Positions 26,251-34,354 of a stretch of DNA of 52,003 bases are shown here, in pieces (the stretch's first letter is position 1; every line of letters starts with the position of its first letter). A program made the position numbers and the translations under genes. Source of the stretch: an uncultured Lachnoclostridium sp. Lineage in GTDB: Bacteria > Bacillota > Clostridia > Lachnospirales > Lachnospiraceae. The DNA is taken from NCBI GenBank assembly GCA_946499505.1, contig CAMMSL010000018.1:1-52003 (forward strand), written 5' to 3'. The notes beneath the pieces were generated by a model. It was not told the origin of the DNA. It ran no database searches and worked only from the letters and a program-made list of their open reading frames with translations.

Positions 26251-27646
26251 AACGGCCTCCTCTCAGTTCGGCAATCACTCTTGTTCCTCCGCCTCTGCGT
26301 CTTTTAAAAACAAGAGTCCCGCCATGCAGTTTTACAATCTCTGCGCACAGAGTCAGCCCCAGTCCGGCTCCCCCCTGCTTTCTCGACCTCGACTTATCGA
26401 CCCGGTAAAACGCTTCGGTCAGATGTTCTCTTGCTTCTTCCGGGATTCCCGGTCCGTCGTCTTCCACACAGAGTAGACAGCCCTCATCGGTCATTCTGAC
26501 CGTCACCCATATATGTCCGCCTTCCCCGGCAGCCTTGGACGCGTTATCTATCAGATTGACAGTCAGAGAACGAAACAGATCCGGTTCAAGCAGACATCTT
26601 CCTTTTTCATACTTCCCTTTCAGAGTGATCTTTTTCTTTTTAAAGACCGGTCTTAAATGATCTGTCATATTTTCTGCGATACGGCCCGGGCTATGGATAG
26701 ACAGCCGGACGTCTGTCTTCTCTGCCACATAGATATCCAGAAGTTTCATAGACAGGCGCTCCAGCCGTCTTCCTTCAGAGAAAATGTAATCAGCCGCATC
26801 TCTTCTCTCCTCTTCAGTAAGTTCCTGACTGCGGAGAAGATCCGCATATCCGATTACTGCTGTCATAGGTGTTTTCATCTCATGGGTAAAGCTCCCCACA
26901 AATCTCTCCTGCCGTTCTACAGCCTGTTCAAGTTTGCGGACATTGGCCTCTATCTGCTCCGCCATCCGGTCAAAATCCTCTGACAGACTCCCGATTTCAT
27001 CACCGGAACGAATATTTGTCCGGAATGAAAGATTGCCTCCCGAGATTTCTCTGGCTCCCGTTGCCAGTACAGACAGCGGACGGGTCAGTAAATATGCCGT
27101 CCCATATGAAAACAGCGCGCATATGATCATTGCTGCCACAAAAATAATCCTGTAAATTCTCTGCTGGTATTCTCTCTTTTCATACAGAGATGAAATATCA
27201 TGTCCGGCATCCAGGTACATCGTCTGATCTCCGGATAAAAATCCGCCTGAAACCCTGATGTATGTGTCCCCGTCATCTGTACGGAAAGAAGTGACCACAC
27301 ACACATCTTCATTGCCTCTTTCTTCTGTCCGGGTCAGATATTCCGCCGCTTTCCCTTGACTGTACAGCACTCCGTCATCTCCGGAAAGGGCAATCAAATC
27401 CCAGTAACTTCCTCTCTGTCCGGCTATCTGCCGGAGCGTAACCTGCATGTCCTCCTCAGAATATGTCTCTGTTTCTCCTGACATCTGCAGAGTGTATATC
27501 AGCAGCCTGTATGAATTCTCCGCAGTATCCCTTTCCTGTTCCAGACCATTTTGAAATGAAATAAGAATCAGGGCACTGCTCCCCACTCCAAACAAAATAC
27601 TTACAAGGCACAGCATACAGACCATAATCTTGATCCTGAACTTCAT
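26240..27646 (-). CDS. Sensor histidine kinase (EnvZ/VanS-like)
   Basis: A 468-residue kinase with two membrane segments (about 8-31 and 163-187), which gives an extracellular sensor of about 130 residues. A HAMP region (188-245) is followed by the dimerisation/phosphorylation helix with His255 in SFTHEMKTPMTAVIGY. The N box (LTVNLIDNASKA), G1 (VEDDGPGIP) and G2 (GAGLGLTLC) of the ATPase domain are complete. The start follows GGAGGTGGACAG and overlaps the regulator stop (ATGA). The operon order is regulator, kinase, secreted protein. Confidence 0.93.
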   Translation of the reverse strand: MKFRIKIMVCMLCLVSILFGVGSSALILISFQNGLEQERDTAENSYRLLIYTLQMSGETETYSEEDMQVTLRQIAGQRGSYWDLIALSGDDGVLYSQGKAAEYLTRTEERGNEDVCVVTSFRTDDGDTYIRVSGGFLSGDQTMYLDAGHDISSLYEKREYQQRIYRIIFVAAMIICALFSYGTAYLLTRPLSVLATGAREISGGNLSFRTNIRSGDEIGSLSEDFDRMAEQIEANVRKLEQAVERQERFVGSFTHEMKTPMTAVIGYADLLRSQELTEEERRDAADYIFSEGRRLERLSMKLLDIYVAEKTDVRLSIHSPGRIAENMTDHLRPVFKKKKITLKGKYEKGRCLLEPDLFRSLTVNLIDNASKAAGEGGHIWVTVRMTDEGCLLCVEDDGPGIPEEAREHLTEAFYRVDKSRSRKQGGAGLGLTLCAEIVKLHGGTLVFKRRRGGGTRVIAELRGGRYEK

Positions 27647-28302
27647 CTGTCCACCTCCAGCCTGTATCCCACCTTATTTACAGCCTTCAGTTCCCGACTC
27701 CACTCCACCTTCTTCCGCAACCGCTGGACCAGCAGATCCACCGCTTTGCTTCCATACTCAAATTCTCCGCCCCACACTCTTTCATAGATAGTTTCTCTGT
27801 AAAGTGCAGTGTTTGGATTTCTAGCAAATAGAAGAAGCAAATCATATTCTTTTTTCGTCAGAGGAATCTCTCTCCCGTTTCTCGTCACCTGCATGGATTT
27901 CAGATCTATGTGGAGCCCGCATATATCCATCGTCTCATCTGTAAGTCTGAAACGGCGCAGCACTACGTCTACCCGGGCCAGAAGTTCTATGATCGCAAAA
28001 GGTTTCACGATATAGTCCTCGGCTCCCATACGCAGTCCTTTTACCCTGTCTTTTACAGAATCCTTTGCCGTAATAAAAATCACCGGTATCTCCTTCGGCC
28101 GGATATACTCCATTAATTCGAATCCGTCTATTTTCGGAAGCATTACATCAAGCAGGATCAGATCATATATATTACTGCCGATTTTCTCCACAGCTTCTTC
28201 CCCATCATATGCACATTCACATTGATACCCCGATCTTTTCAGACTCATCTCCATCATTTTCGATATAGAGATCTCGTCTTCAACGATCAATATTTTTATC
28301 AT
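27643..28302 (-). CDS. OmpR-family response regulator
   Basis: A 219-residue DNA-binding regulator. I choose the ATG at 28302, six codons inside the longest frame, since it follows AGAGGGAAAAGGT and gives the standard MIKILIVEDE start. The receiver domain has the phospho-acceptor Asp52 (LILLDVMLP) and the conserved Lys in FITAKDS. The C-terminal winged helix has GREIPLTKKEYDLLLLFARN and the recognition region VDLLVQRLRKKVE. A direct-repeat operator just upstream of its -10 points to autoregulation, and the same site is found before the VanY-like gene. Confidence 0.94.
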   Translation of the reverse strand: MIKILIVEDEISISKMMEMSLKRSGYQCECAYDGEEAVEKIGSNIYDLILLDVMLPKIDGFELMEYIRPKEIPVIFITAKDSVKDRVKGLRMGAEDYIVKPFAIIELLARVDVVLRRFRLTDETMDICGLHIDLKSMQVTRNGREIPLTKKEYDLLLLFARNPNTALYRETIYERVWGGEFEYGSKAVDLLVQRLRKKVEWSRELKAVNKVGYRLEVDR

Positions 28303-28326
28303 ACCTTTTCCCTCTCGCATAAAATA

Positions 28327-28357
28327 ATCCCTGCTTTCTCACAACAAAAGCAGGGAT
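28327..28357 (-). promoter_or_regulatory. Stem-loop in the response-regulator leader
   Basis: On the minus strand ATCCCTGCTT pairs with AAGCAGGGAT, followed by TATTTT and then the start region. It lies between the -10 element and the gene, so it would be at the 5' end of the mRNA. It could be an attenuator or an mRNA-stabilising hairpin. Confidence 0.5.
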
Positions 28358-28390
28358 ATTATACCTCAATCCGGCATCAAAATGGCAACA
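28358..28390 (-). promoter_or_regulatory. Promoter and operator of the response-regulator operon
   Basis: A perfect TATAAT (28358-28363) is preceded, 9 nt upstream, by TGTTGCCATTTTGATGCC (28373-28390 on the plus-strand map). The two half-sites have an 11-nt period and take the place of a -35 box, the layout of an activator-dependent promoter. It nearly matches the site at 25364-25381. Confidence 0.65.
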
Positions 28391-28420
28391 AAAAAGCACC
28401 GCAAATATACGGTGCTTTCA
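28391..28420 (-). terminator. Terminator after tRNA-Trp
   Basis: On the minus strand AAAGCACCG and CGGTGCTTT form a 9-bp stem with an 8-nt loop followed by a run of T. It lies 3 bp beyond the tRNA 3' end and insulates it from the response-regulator operon. Confidence 0.9.
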
Positions 28421-28422
28421 AG

Positions 28423-28493
28423 CAGGGGATGAGAGAATCGAACTCCCACCAAAGGTTTTGGAGACCCCTATCATACCATTTGACCAATCCCCT
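28423..28493 (-). tRNA. tRNA-Trp (anticodon CCA)
   Basis: A 71-nt cloverleaf: acceptor AGGGGAT / ATCCCCT with discriminator G, D arm GTCA / TGAT, anticodon stem GGGGT / ACCTT (with two G-U pairs) around loop CTCCAAA, and T arm GGGAG / CTCTC with loop TTCGATT. The CCA tail is not encoded. It is preceded by a consensus promoter and followed by a terminator, so it is a single-gene unit. Confidence 0.96.
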
Positions 28494-28527
28494 GTATCGT
28501 GGCCTGCCTTTCGCAAGCCACTTGTAT

Positions 28528-28556
28528 AGTATACTGTGAGAAATATTATTTGTCAA
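28528..28556 (-). promoter_or_regulatory. Promoter of tRNA-Trp
   Basis: On the minus strand TTGACA (28551-28556) and TATACT (28528-28533) with a 17-nt spacer. The short leader holds a GTGGC / GCCAC hairpin, which may be a 5' processing signal. Confidence 0.85.
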
Positions 28557-28587
28557 GAATTTTTCTTTCTTTTTGGGTATAAAAAAA

Positions 28588-29778
28588 TTACAGCAGTTTC
28601 TCCATCAGTGATTCCCCGATTGTTCCCTCCGGCATCTTCACACCGAAGTTATCCGCGGCTGTCGCGCCGATCACAGCAAATGTATCCGTCTCCGGAAGTT
28701 CACCATTTCCGTTCATGGACGGAGAATATGCAAGGAACGGCACTTTTTCTCTTGTATGGTCTGTGCCTGTATATGTCGGATCATTCCCGTGGTCCGCCGT
28801 GATGATCAGCAGATCATCGTCTTTCAGAAGCGGCAGGAGTTTCCCGAGATTTACATCGAACTTCTCAATTTCTTCCGCATAGCCCTGAGGATTTCTTCTG
28901 TGTCCCCACAGTGCGTCAAAATCTACCAGATTGACAAAACACAGACCGTGGAAGTCTTTCTGCGCCAGCTCGATCGTCTGCTCCATGCCGTGGACAGAAC
29001 TTTTGGATTTATACGCCTCGGTGATGCCCTCGCCGTCGAAGATATCACGGATCTTTCCTACAGAGATCACATCCAGTCCAGCGTCCTGCAGAGCATTGAG
29101 AGCGGTCTTCCCGAACGGTTGCAGTGCATAGTCGTGACGGTTGCTTGTGCGCTTGAACTCGCCTTTTTTCTTGCCCACATAAGGGCGGGCGATGACGCGC
29201 CCTACGCGCCACTCGTCTTTCATAGTGATCTCTCTTGCGATCTCACAGCAGCGGTACAGTTCATCCAGACCGAATGTCTCTTCATTCCCGCAGATCTGCA
29301 GGACAGAATCCGCAGACGTATAAACGATCATATGCCCTGTAGCAATCTCCTCTTCTCCGAGCTCGTCTAAGATCTCCGTTCCGCTGGCGCTCTTGTTTCC
29401 GATCACTTTATGCCCCGTCCGCTTCTCCAGCTCCGCGATCAGCTCCGGCGGAAATCCGTGCTCTGTAAATGTCTTGAACGGCTTTGTGACTTCAAGCCCC
29501 ATCATCTCCCAGTGGCCTGTCATCGTATCCTTGCCCCTGCTCTTCTCGTTCAGCTTTCCGTAATACCCAATACTCTTTTCCACCGGCTCCACCTGTTTTA
29601 AAGGCGTCAGGTTCGCCATGCCCATTTTCTGAAGATTGGGCATACAGAAGCTGTCCACTGACTGTGAAATATGCCCCAGTGTATTAACGCCCACGTCCCC
29701 GAATTCCGGGGAGTCATCCATAGCTCCCACACCGAGGGAATCCATGACAATGACAAATATTCTCTTATATTTCTCCAT
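28588..29778 (-). CDS. deoB: Phosphopentomutase
   Basis: Interconverts (deoxy)ribose 1-phosphate and 5-phosphate, linking nucleoside cleavage to the pentose phosphate route. At 396 residues it is full length for the alkaline-phosphatase-superfamily enzyme. Metal-binding signatures include the N-terminal [35 protein letters not shown] and [18 protein letters not shown]. The start follows AAGGAAGGGCTGAAGT. It is the last gene of the gntR-deoD-nucleoside hydrolase-deoB unit. Confidence 0.96.
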   Translation of the reverse strand: MEKYKRIFVIVMDSLGVGAMDDSPEFGDVGVNTLGHISQSVDSFCMPNLQKMGMANLTPLKQVEPVEKSIGYYGKLNEKSRGKDTMTGHWEMMGLEVTKPFKTFTEHGFPPELIAELEKRTGHKVIGNKSASGTEILDELGEEEIATGHMIVYTSADSVLQICGNEETFGLDELYRCCEIAREITMKDEWRVGRVIARPYVGKKKGEFKRTSNRHDYALQPFGKTALNALQDAGLDVISVGKIRDIFDGEGITEAYKSKSSVHGMEQTIELAQKDFHGLCFVNLVDFDALWGHRRNPQGYAEEIEKFDVNLGKLLPLLKDDDLLIITADHGNDPTYTGTDHTREKVPFLAYSPSMNGNGELPETDTFAVIGATAADNFGVKMPEGTIGESLMEKLL

Positions 29779-29825
29779 ACTTCAGCCCTTCCTTTCCGGA
29801 ATCTTTTTGTAACAGCTCAACCGCC

Positions 29826-30770
29826 TTATTCTTCCCAGAATGCAGACAGGAATTCTCTTATGGCTCTGTCTGCATCCGCCTCCACGGCAAAATGGATATC
29901 ACCTCCGGGAATGGGATGTTCCCTCAGATCGGTAACGATCATCCCTCTTGTGTAGGTTCCGTCACACTCCACTCTCGCTCTTCTTGTCTCTGTGCGCAGG
30001 ATTCCCGTTGTCCCGGCGTATATCGCAGCCAGAGGATCGTGAAGCGGGCAGTCGTCTATGCAGTAATTCTGCATCTGGTTGCCGTACCAGTAATATTCCA
30101 GCGCCCGGTTTAAGAAGTTTACCGCCTTTGCGGCCCAGGCGCTCCTGCGCCGATTCAGCCACTCTATATGCTGCCTCCTCAGGCGGACCTTCATCGTGAC
30201 GTCCAGTCCCACTGCCGTAATGTCCATCCCCGACAGGAATACCTGATCGCAGGCCTCCGGGTCTCCGGTCACATTTGCCTCGCCCATGGGTGACACATTT
30301 CCCCGCATGGCGACCGTGCCGCCCATCATGACCATGCGTCTGATCTTCCGGGCAAATTCGGGATATTTTTTCAGAGTCCGGGCCACATTTGTGAGCGGGC
30401 CTAAAGTGATCAGTGTCAGTTCTCCCGCATATTTATCCGCCAGTCTCATATAGAAATCTTCGATTTCTTCTTCTGCCGGACTGCGCCCGGTTGGGGGAAG
30501 CTCTGTGTTTCCCAGCCCGTTATCTCCGTGGATCTCCCGCACCCTTCCGGGCCATGTACCGCATACAGGCTTCTCCGCGCCTGCCACAACCGGTATGTCA
30601 GGGGCGTCAGCCAGATCCAGCACTTTCAGCGTGTTCTCCGCTGCAAGCCGCGCCTCCACATTTCCGCACACTGTGCCGATCCCGACAATATCATACTGCG
30701 GCTTAAAAAGCATATAGAGCAGAGCCGCCGCGTCATCTACTCCGGTATCTACATCCAAGAGTACCTTCAT
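29826..30770 (-). CDS. Inosine-uridine preferring nucleoside hydrolase
   Basis: Hydrolyses ribonucleosides to base and ribose. The 314-residue protein starts with the calcium-binding DVDTGVDDAAAL signature near residue 6 and contains TLGPLTNVA, the MMGG segment and the GNVSPMGEANVTGDPEA motif, so the active site looks complete. Its ATG overlaps the deoD stop (ATGA). Alongside a phosphorylase (deoD) it gives a second, phosphate-independent route. Substrate range cannot be read from sequence. Confidence 0.92.
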   Translation of the reverse strand: MKVLLDVDTGVDDAAALLYMLFKPQYDIVGIGTVCGNVEARLAAENTLKVLDLADAPDIPVVAGAEKPVCGTWPGRVREIHGDNGLGNTELPPTGRSPAEEEIEDFYMRLADKYAGELTLITLGPLTNVARTLKKYPEFARKIRRMVMMGGTVAMRGNVSPMGEANVTGDPEACDQVFLSGMDITAVGLDVTMKVRLRRQHIEWLNRRRSAWAAKAVNFLNRALEYYWYGNQMQNYCIDDCPLHDPLAAIYAGTTGILRTETRRARVECDGTYTRGMIVTDLREHPIPGGDIHFAVEADADRAIREFLSAFWEE

Positions 30771-31492
30771 ACATTTTTCTCCATTGAATCTGCCGCCAGT
30801 TCCAGCGCGCAGCGTATCATCATATCCAGACTCTGTTCCCTTTCCTCGTTCGTCAGAGCCCTGCTGCTGTGCAGGCTGCTGCCCGCAGTCAGCATGCTCA
30901 GCGCCCTTTTGCCTGCCCGCGCCGCGGTACAGTACAGGGAATATGTCTCCATCTCCTGAACAAGCACGCCCATTTTCGCCCAGACGCCTTTCTCGCCTTT
31001 CTGATCCTCGTAAAATACATCCGAACTGAATATATTTCCCACGTGGAATCTGACCTGATCTCTTCTGGCTTTTTCCACAGCGCTCTCAAGCAGTCCGAAA
31101 TCCGCGATCGGGGCAAATGTACCGGGGAGATGGTACTGTGCCGCGAAATTGGAATTGGAACAGCACCCCATAGCGAACACAAGATCTCCGACCTGTACAT
31201 TCTCGCTTACGGCTCCGGCCGTTCCGATGCGTATGATATTGTCCACGTCATACTCGTGATACAGCTCGTAACAGTAAATCCCCATAGACGGGATTCCCAT
31301 GCCGCTGCCCTGTACAGACACGGCCGTTCCTTTGTAATATCCCGTGTAACCGTTCATACCTCTGACACGGTTGTAGCAGATCACATTCTCAAGATAATTC
31401 TCCGCAATATATTTTGCCCGGAGCGGATCGCCCGGCATAAGGACAGTCTTTGCAATCTGGCCGGGCTCCGCCTCGTTGTGAAATGTCTTCAT
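30767..31492 (-). CDS. deoD: Purine-nucleoside phosphorylase, DeoD type
   Basis: Phosphorolyses purine (deoxy)nucleosides to base and (deoxy)ribose 1-phosphate, which DeoB then uses. At 241 residues it is the usual size of the hexameric bacterial type. The phosphate-binding LMPGDPLRAKYIA, GMGIPSMGIY and RIGTAGA motifs and the nucleoside-binding VQEMETYSLY segment are present. The start has GGAG with a 10-nt spacing, 42 bp after the gntR stop, consistent with one transcript. Confidence 0.95.
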   Translation of the reverse strand: MKTFHNEAEPGQIAKTVLMPGDPLRAKYIAENYLENVICYNRVRGMNGYTGYYKGTAVSVQGSGMGIPSMGIYCYELYHEYDVDNIIRIGTAGAVSENVQVGDLVFAMGCCSNSNFAAQYHLPGTFAPIADFGLLESAVEKARRDQVRFHVGNIFSSDVFYEDQKGEKGVWAKMGVLVQEMETYSLYCTAARAGKRALSMLTAGSSLHSSRALTNEEREQSLDMMIRCALELAADSMEKNV

Positions 31493-31534
31493 ATTCTGTA
31501 TACTCCAATCCAGGTACAGTTATTCGCACCTTTC

Positions 31535-32275
31535 TCATTTATTTTTCCTCCTCAGACTTAATTCATAGAGATCTGCCGTCATATATATTTTCTGTGACAA
31601 TACTGGCGTATCATACTGGGTGTAAAGTTCCTCCTCCAGAATCAGGATTGCTTCTTCCTCCGGTATCTCCAGAATGTTTGCAAGCCTTTCCCTCGCCTTT
31701 CTCATACGCAGCTTTGTGTCGCTGTAGATTCCCGATGATGTGAGGAGCTTCATATAATATTCATATACACTGTCCGTATTCTCCAGATCCACATTACTTT
31801 TCTCCAGAATAGAATACGGCATATAGACCATTGCAAATCCCACCGGCATCTTCTGGCTGTAATAGGTGATGTCGATAACCGCCACAATGCTGGAAGGTCT
31901 GAGTTTTAATACTTCCTGATGTTTGTGCGTCGCCGGCTGAAAGCCGATCGTCAGCACTTTTTCATCGACAGGCTGGAGACAGAAATCGATGATCGGATTG
32001 CCGATTTTCTCCAGTCCGCCGGCTTTTACGTCATGATTTGAAAGGACAATATTACCTTTTCCCTGATGGTTGCTGATCAGCCCGTCCTCCTGAAGCAGAA
32101 GCATCGCCTGACGCAGCGTCCCCCGGCTCACCTTGAACTGCTCTGCCAGAATATTCTCTCCCGGGAGTTTGTCCCCGGGTTTATATTTTCCGTCCTTGAG
32201 CCACTGGGTGATCGTCTCGTAAACGGATACATATAAAGGAATTTTTACGTTTTTCTCTTTGATAATATTGTCCAT
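31535..32275 (-). CDS. GntR-family regulator with UTRA domain (HutC type)
   Basis: A 246-residue repressor or activator from the ATG at 32275, preceded by AAGGAG; a GTG seven codons earlier is an alternative. The N-terminal winged helix spans about 10-80 and has PGDKLPGENILAEQFKVSRG followed by TLRQAMLLLQEDGLI. The C-terminal UTRA ligand domain follows. It leads the nucleoside catabolic genes. A 27-bp palindrome in its promoter, with a related half-site at the importer promoter, suggests autoregulation and control of nucleoside uptake. The ligand is probably a nucleoside or sugar phosphate (inference). Confidence 0.9.
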   Translation of the reverse strand: MDNIIKEKNVKIPLYVSVYETITQWLKDGKYKPGDKLPGENILAEQFKVSRGTLRQAMLLLQEDGLISNHQGKGNIVLSNHDVKAGGLEKIGNPIIDFCLQPVDEKVLTIGFQPATHKHQEVLKLRPSSIVAVIDITYYSQKMPVGFAMVYMPYSILEKSNVDLENTDSVYEYYMKLLTSSGIYSDTKLRMRKARERLANILEIPEEEAILILEEELYTQYDTPVLSQKIYMTADLYELSLRRKNK

Positions 32276-32362
32276 GCAGGTATCTTCTCCTTCCACTAAT
32301 CACAGGGTACGGCAGTTCACACCCGGCTGTATTGGAGCCCATATAAACCGCAGTGTTTTCAT

Positions 32363-32389
32363 ATGTACAAGTAATCTCTACTTGTACAT
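32363..32389 (-). promoter_or_regulatory. Palindromic operator in the gntR promoter
   Basis: ATGTACAAGTA (32363-32373) and TACTTGTACAT (32379-32389) form a perfect 11-bp inverted repeat with a 5-nt spacer, the geometry of GntR-family operators. It overlaps the likely promoter: TTGTAC within the right half is 17 nt from TTTATA on the minus strand. The half-site recurs before the importer operon at 36956-36970. Confidence 0.75.
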
Positions 32390-32411
32390 CAACCTTATGT
32401 TTAGTATAAGG

Positions 32412-33317
32412 CTAATCTACCAGTTTGCCAAGTGCTTCCGGCCCTTTTACCCGCTTTCCGACGAACAGCAGGATCAGCAGTGTGACCACGTACGGGAGCA
32501 TCTGTACGATCTGTGACGGGATCTCGAAATCCGTCAGATAGAACCTTGCCGCCTGTGCTACGGCGAACACCATGCCCGCTCCCAGAGAGCCGATCGGATT
32601 CCAGCCGCCGAAGATATTTGCCGCAAGGCCCATGAAACCACGTCCGGATACCATATCCGTGACGAAGAGGTTGTTCTGTGCCAGCGACAGGTAAGAGCCT
32701 GCAAGCCCTGCGATCGCTCCTGCCGCCATCATGGCGATGTAACGGTAACGGTTGACCGGTACGCCGCAAGTCTGCACGGCGTAAGGCTGATCGCCGATGG
32801 CGCGGTAACGGAGACCGTATTTTGTGCGATAGAACAGGATCCATGTAGCTGCTACGATCAGGATCATCAGATACAGGTACGGCGACTGCTCATAAAACAA
32901 GGCCCCGATCACTGGGATCTTCGACAGACCGGGTACAGTAAAACTTGAAAACGCCTCCACAGAATCGGACATTCCTTCTGTGTGCCAGATGACTTTTAAC
33001 ATGACCGCCGTAATCCCGCTGGCAAAGAGGTTGATCCCGACTCCGACTACAGACTGCTGTGCTTTCCATTTCAGACAGAACAGTGCATAAAGCCAGCCGA
33101 CGAAAGCTCCGGCAAGGACAGAGATCACTGCGCCGGCAAATGCGGAGCCTGTGAAGAAAGAACCTGCTACGCCGGCAAACGCGCCGATCAGCATAAGGCC
33201 CTCCACACCCAGCAGGATGATACCGCCGCGCTCCGCGATCGTTCCACAGAGTGCGCCAAGAACGATAGGTACCGACAACTGCAGCATAAGTGCCAGAAAA
33301 TTATTAATATCTGCCAT
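32412..33317 (-). CDS. nupQ: Nucleoside ABC transporter permease, NupQ type
   Basis: One of two membrane subunits of a BMP-dependent nucleoside importer. It has 301 residues from the ATG at 33317, preceded by GAGAGGGTG, and about eight to ten hydrophobic segments. The family segment IAERGGIILLGVEGLMLIGA is near the N-terminus and SGRGFMGLAANIFGGWNP toward the C-terminus. It starts 6 bp from the nupP stop. It is the last gene of the importer operon; gntR begins about 140 bp further on. Confidence 0.88.
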   Translation of the reverse strand: MADINNFLALMLQLSVPIVLGALCGTIAERGGIILLGVEGLMLIGAFAGVAGSFFTGSAFAGAVISVLAGAFVGWLYALFCLKWKAQQSVVGVGINLFASGITAVMLKVIWHTEGMSDSVEAFSSFTVPGLSKIPVIGALFYEQSPYLYLMILIVAATWILFYRTKYGLRYRAIGDQPYAVQTCGVPVNRYRYIAMMAAGAIAGLAGSYLSLAQNNLFVTDMVSGRGFMGLAANIFGGWNPIGSLGAGMVFAVAQAARFYLTDFEIPSQIVQMLPYVVTLLILLFVGKRVKGPEALGKLVD

Positions 33318-33322
33318 GAAGA

Positions 33323-34354
33323 TCACCCTCTCTTTCTCTTCTTATTCCATTTGATCAGTTCCGGAGCCGCCACCAGAAGGATGACAAGACTCTGAACCAC
33401 TGTTACCATGTTCGTAGATACATCGGTCACACGGCTCATACGCAGTGCGCCCATGTCCATAATACCGAACAGAAGTGCTGTGAGCAGTACGCCTGCCGGA
33501 TGGTTGCGGCCGAGTATTGCCACCGCGATCCCCGTAAATCCGAATGACGGGGAGAAGCCCTCGATAAATCTGTGGTACTTGCCGAACACTTCCGTGATTC
33601 CCGCAAGGGCTGCCAGACCGCCGCTTAAAACCATTGCCATAACCATGTACAGCTTCACCCGGATGCCTGCCGTTCCTGCGGCCGACGGGTTCGCGCCTAC
33701 TGCCCGGAGCTGGTATCCCACAGAAGTTTTCCACAAAAATATGTACATAAGAACCGCAGCAGCGATCAGGATGAAAAGTGCTGTCGTAAGCTGTGTCTGG
33801 GGGATCAGTCTCCCCAGCCATACGCCCTCCGGGAGCACTTCTGTCTGTGCAGTGGAGCCGTCCGACTTGACCGGTCCGTTTACCAGCCATGAGGTAAACA
33901 ACGTACAGATATAGTTCAGCATGATCGCCACGATCACTTCATTCGTATTGAGTCTTGCCTTAAAGAATCCCGGGATACCGCCGACGATCATACCTGCAAG
34001 GATACCTGCAATGATACTGACGATCAGCACAATAGGCGCCGGGAAAGAATCCAGGCTCAGAGCGGTCAGCACTGCGGCCATAGCGCCTGCGTGGAGCTGT
34101 CCTTCTGCTCCGATATTGAGCATACCGCAGCGGGAGCCAAGTGCCACCGCCAGTCCGGTAAATGCCAGCGGAATACTTTTACTGATGGTATTTGCTATGG
34201 ATTTCGGGCTCCCCAGCGCTCCCTTTAACAGGGCTCCGTACGCTTCGATCGGAGACTCGCCTGACAGCAGGATAAACAGAGCGCCGACCAGAATGGCGAT
34301 CCCGATGGCTGCCAGAGATTTCTTCAGTTCACTCATCTGTTCCCATTTCTTCAT
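33323..34354 (-). CDS. nupP: Nucleoside ABC transporter permease, NupP type
   Basis: The other membrane subunit, 343 residues with about nine to ten hydrophobic segments. The family motif CGMLNIGAEGQLHAGA is near residue 75, and a cytoplasmic coupling-loop region follows the WKTSVGYQLRAVGANPSAAG segment. Its ATG overlaps the ATPase stop (ATGA), and it is followed at once by nupQ. The pair belongs to the YufP/YufQ group associated with guanosine or general nucleoside uptake. Confidence 0.88.
   Translation of the reverse strand: MKKWEQMSELKKSLAAIGIAILVGALFILLSGESPIEAYGALLKGALGSPKSIANTISKSIPLAFTGLAVALGSRCGMLNIGAEGQLHAGAMAAVLTALSLDSFPAPIVLIVSIIAGILAGMIVGGIPGFFKARLNTNEVIVAIMLNYICTLFTSWLVNGPVKSDGSTAQTEVLPEGVWLGRLIPQTQLTTALFILIAAAVLMYIFLWKTSVGYQLRAVGANPSAAGTAGIRVKLYMVMAMVLSGGLAALAGITEVFGKYHRFIEGFSPSFGFTGIAVAILGRNHPAGVLLTALLFGIMDMGALRMSRVTDVSTNMVTVVQSLVILLVAAPELIKWNKKRKRG

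Noticed and set aside
28326-28357. Second tRNA or T-box next to tRNA-Trp
   Set aside because: Only one cloverleaf can be drawn. The leader hairpin has no T-box sequence or specifier loop.
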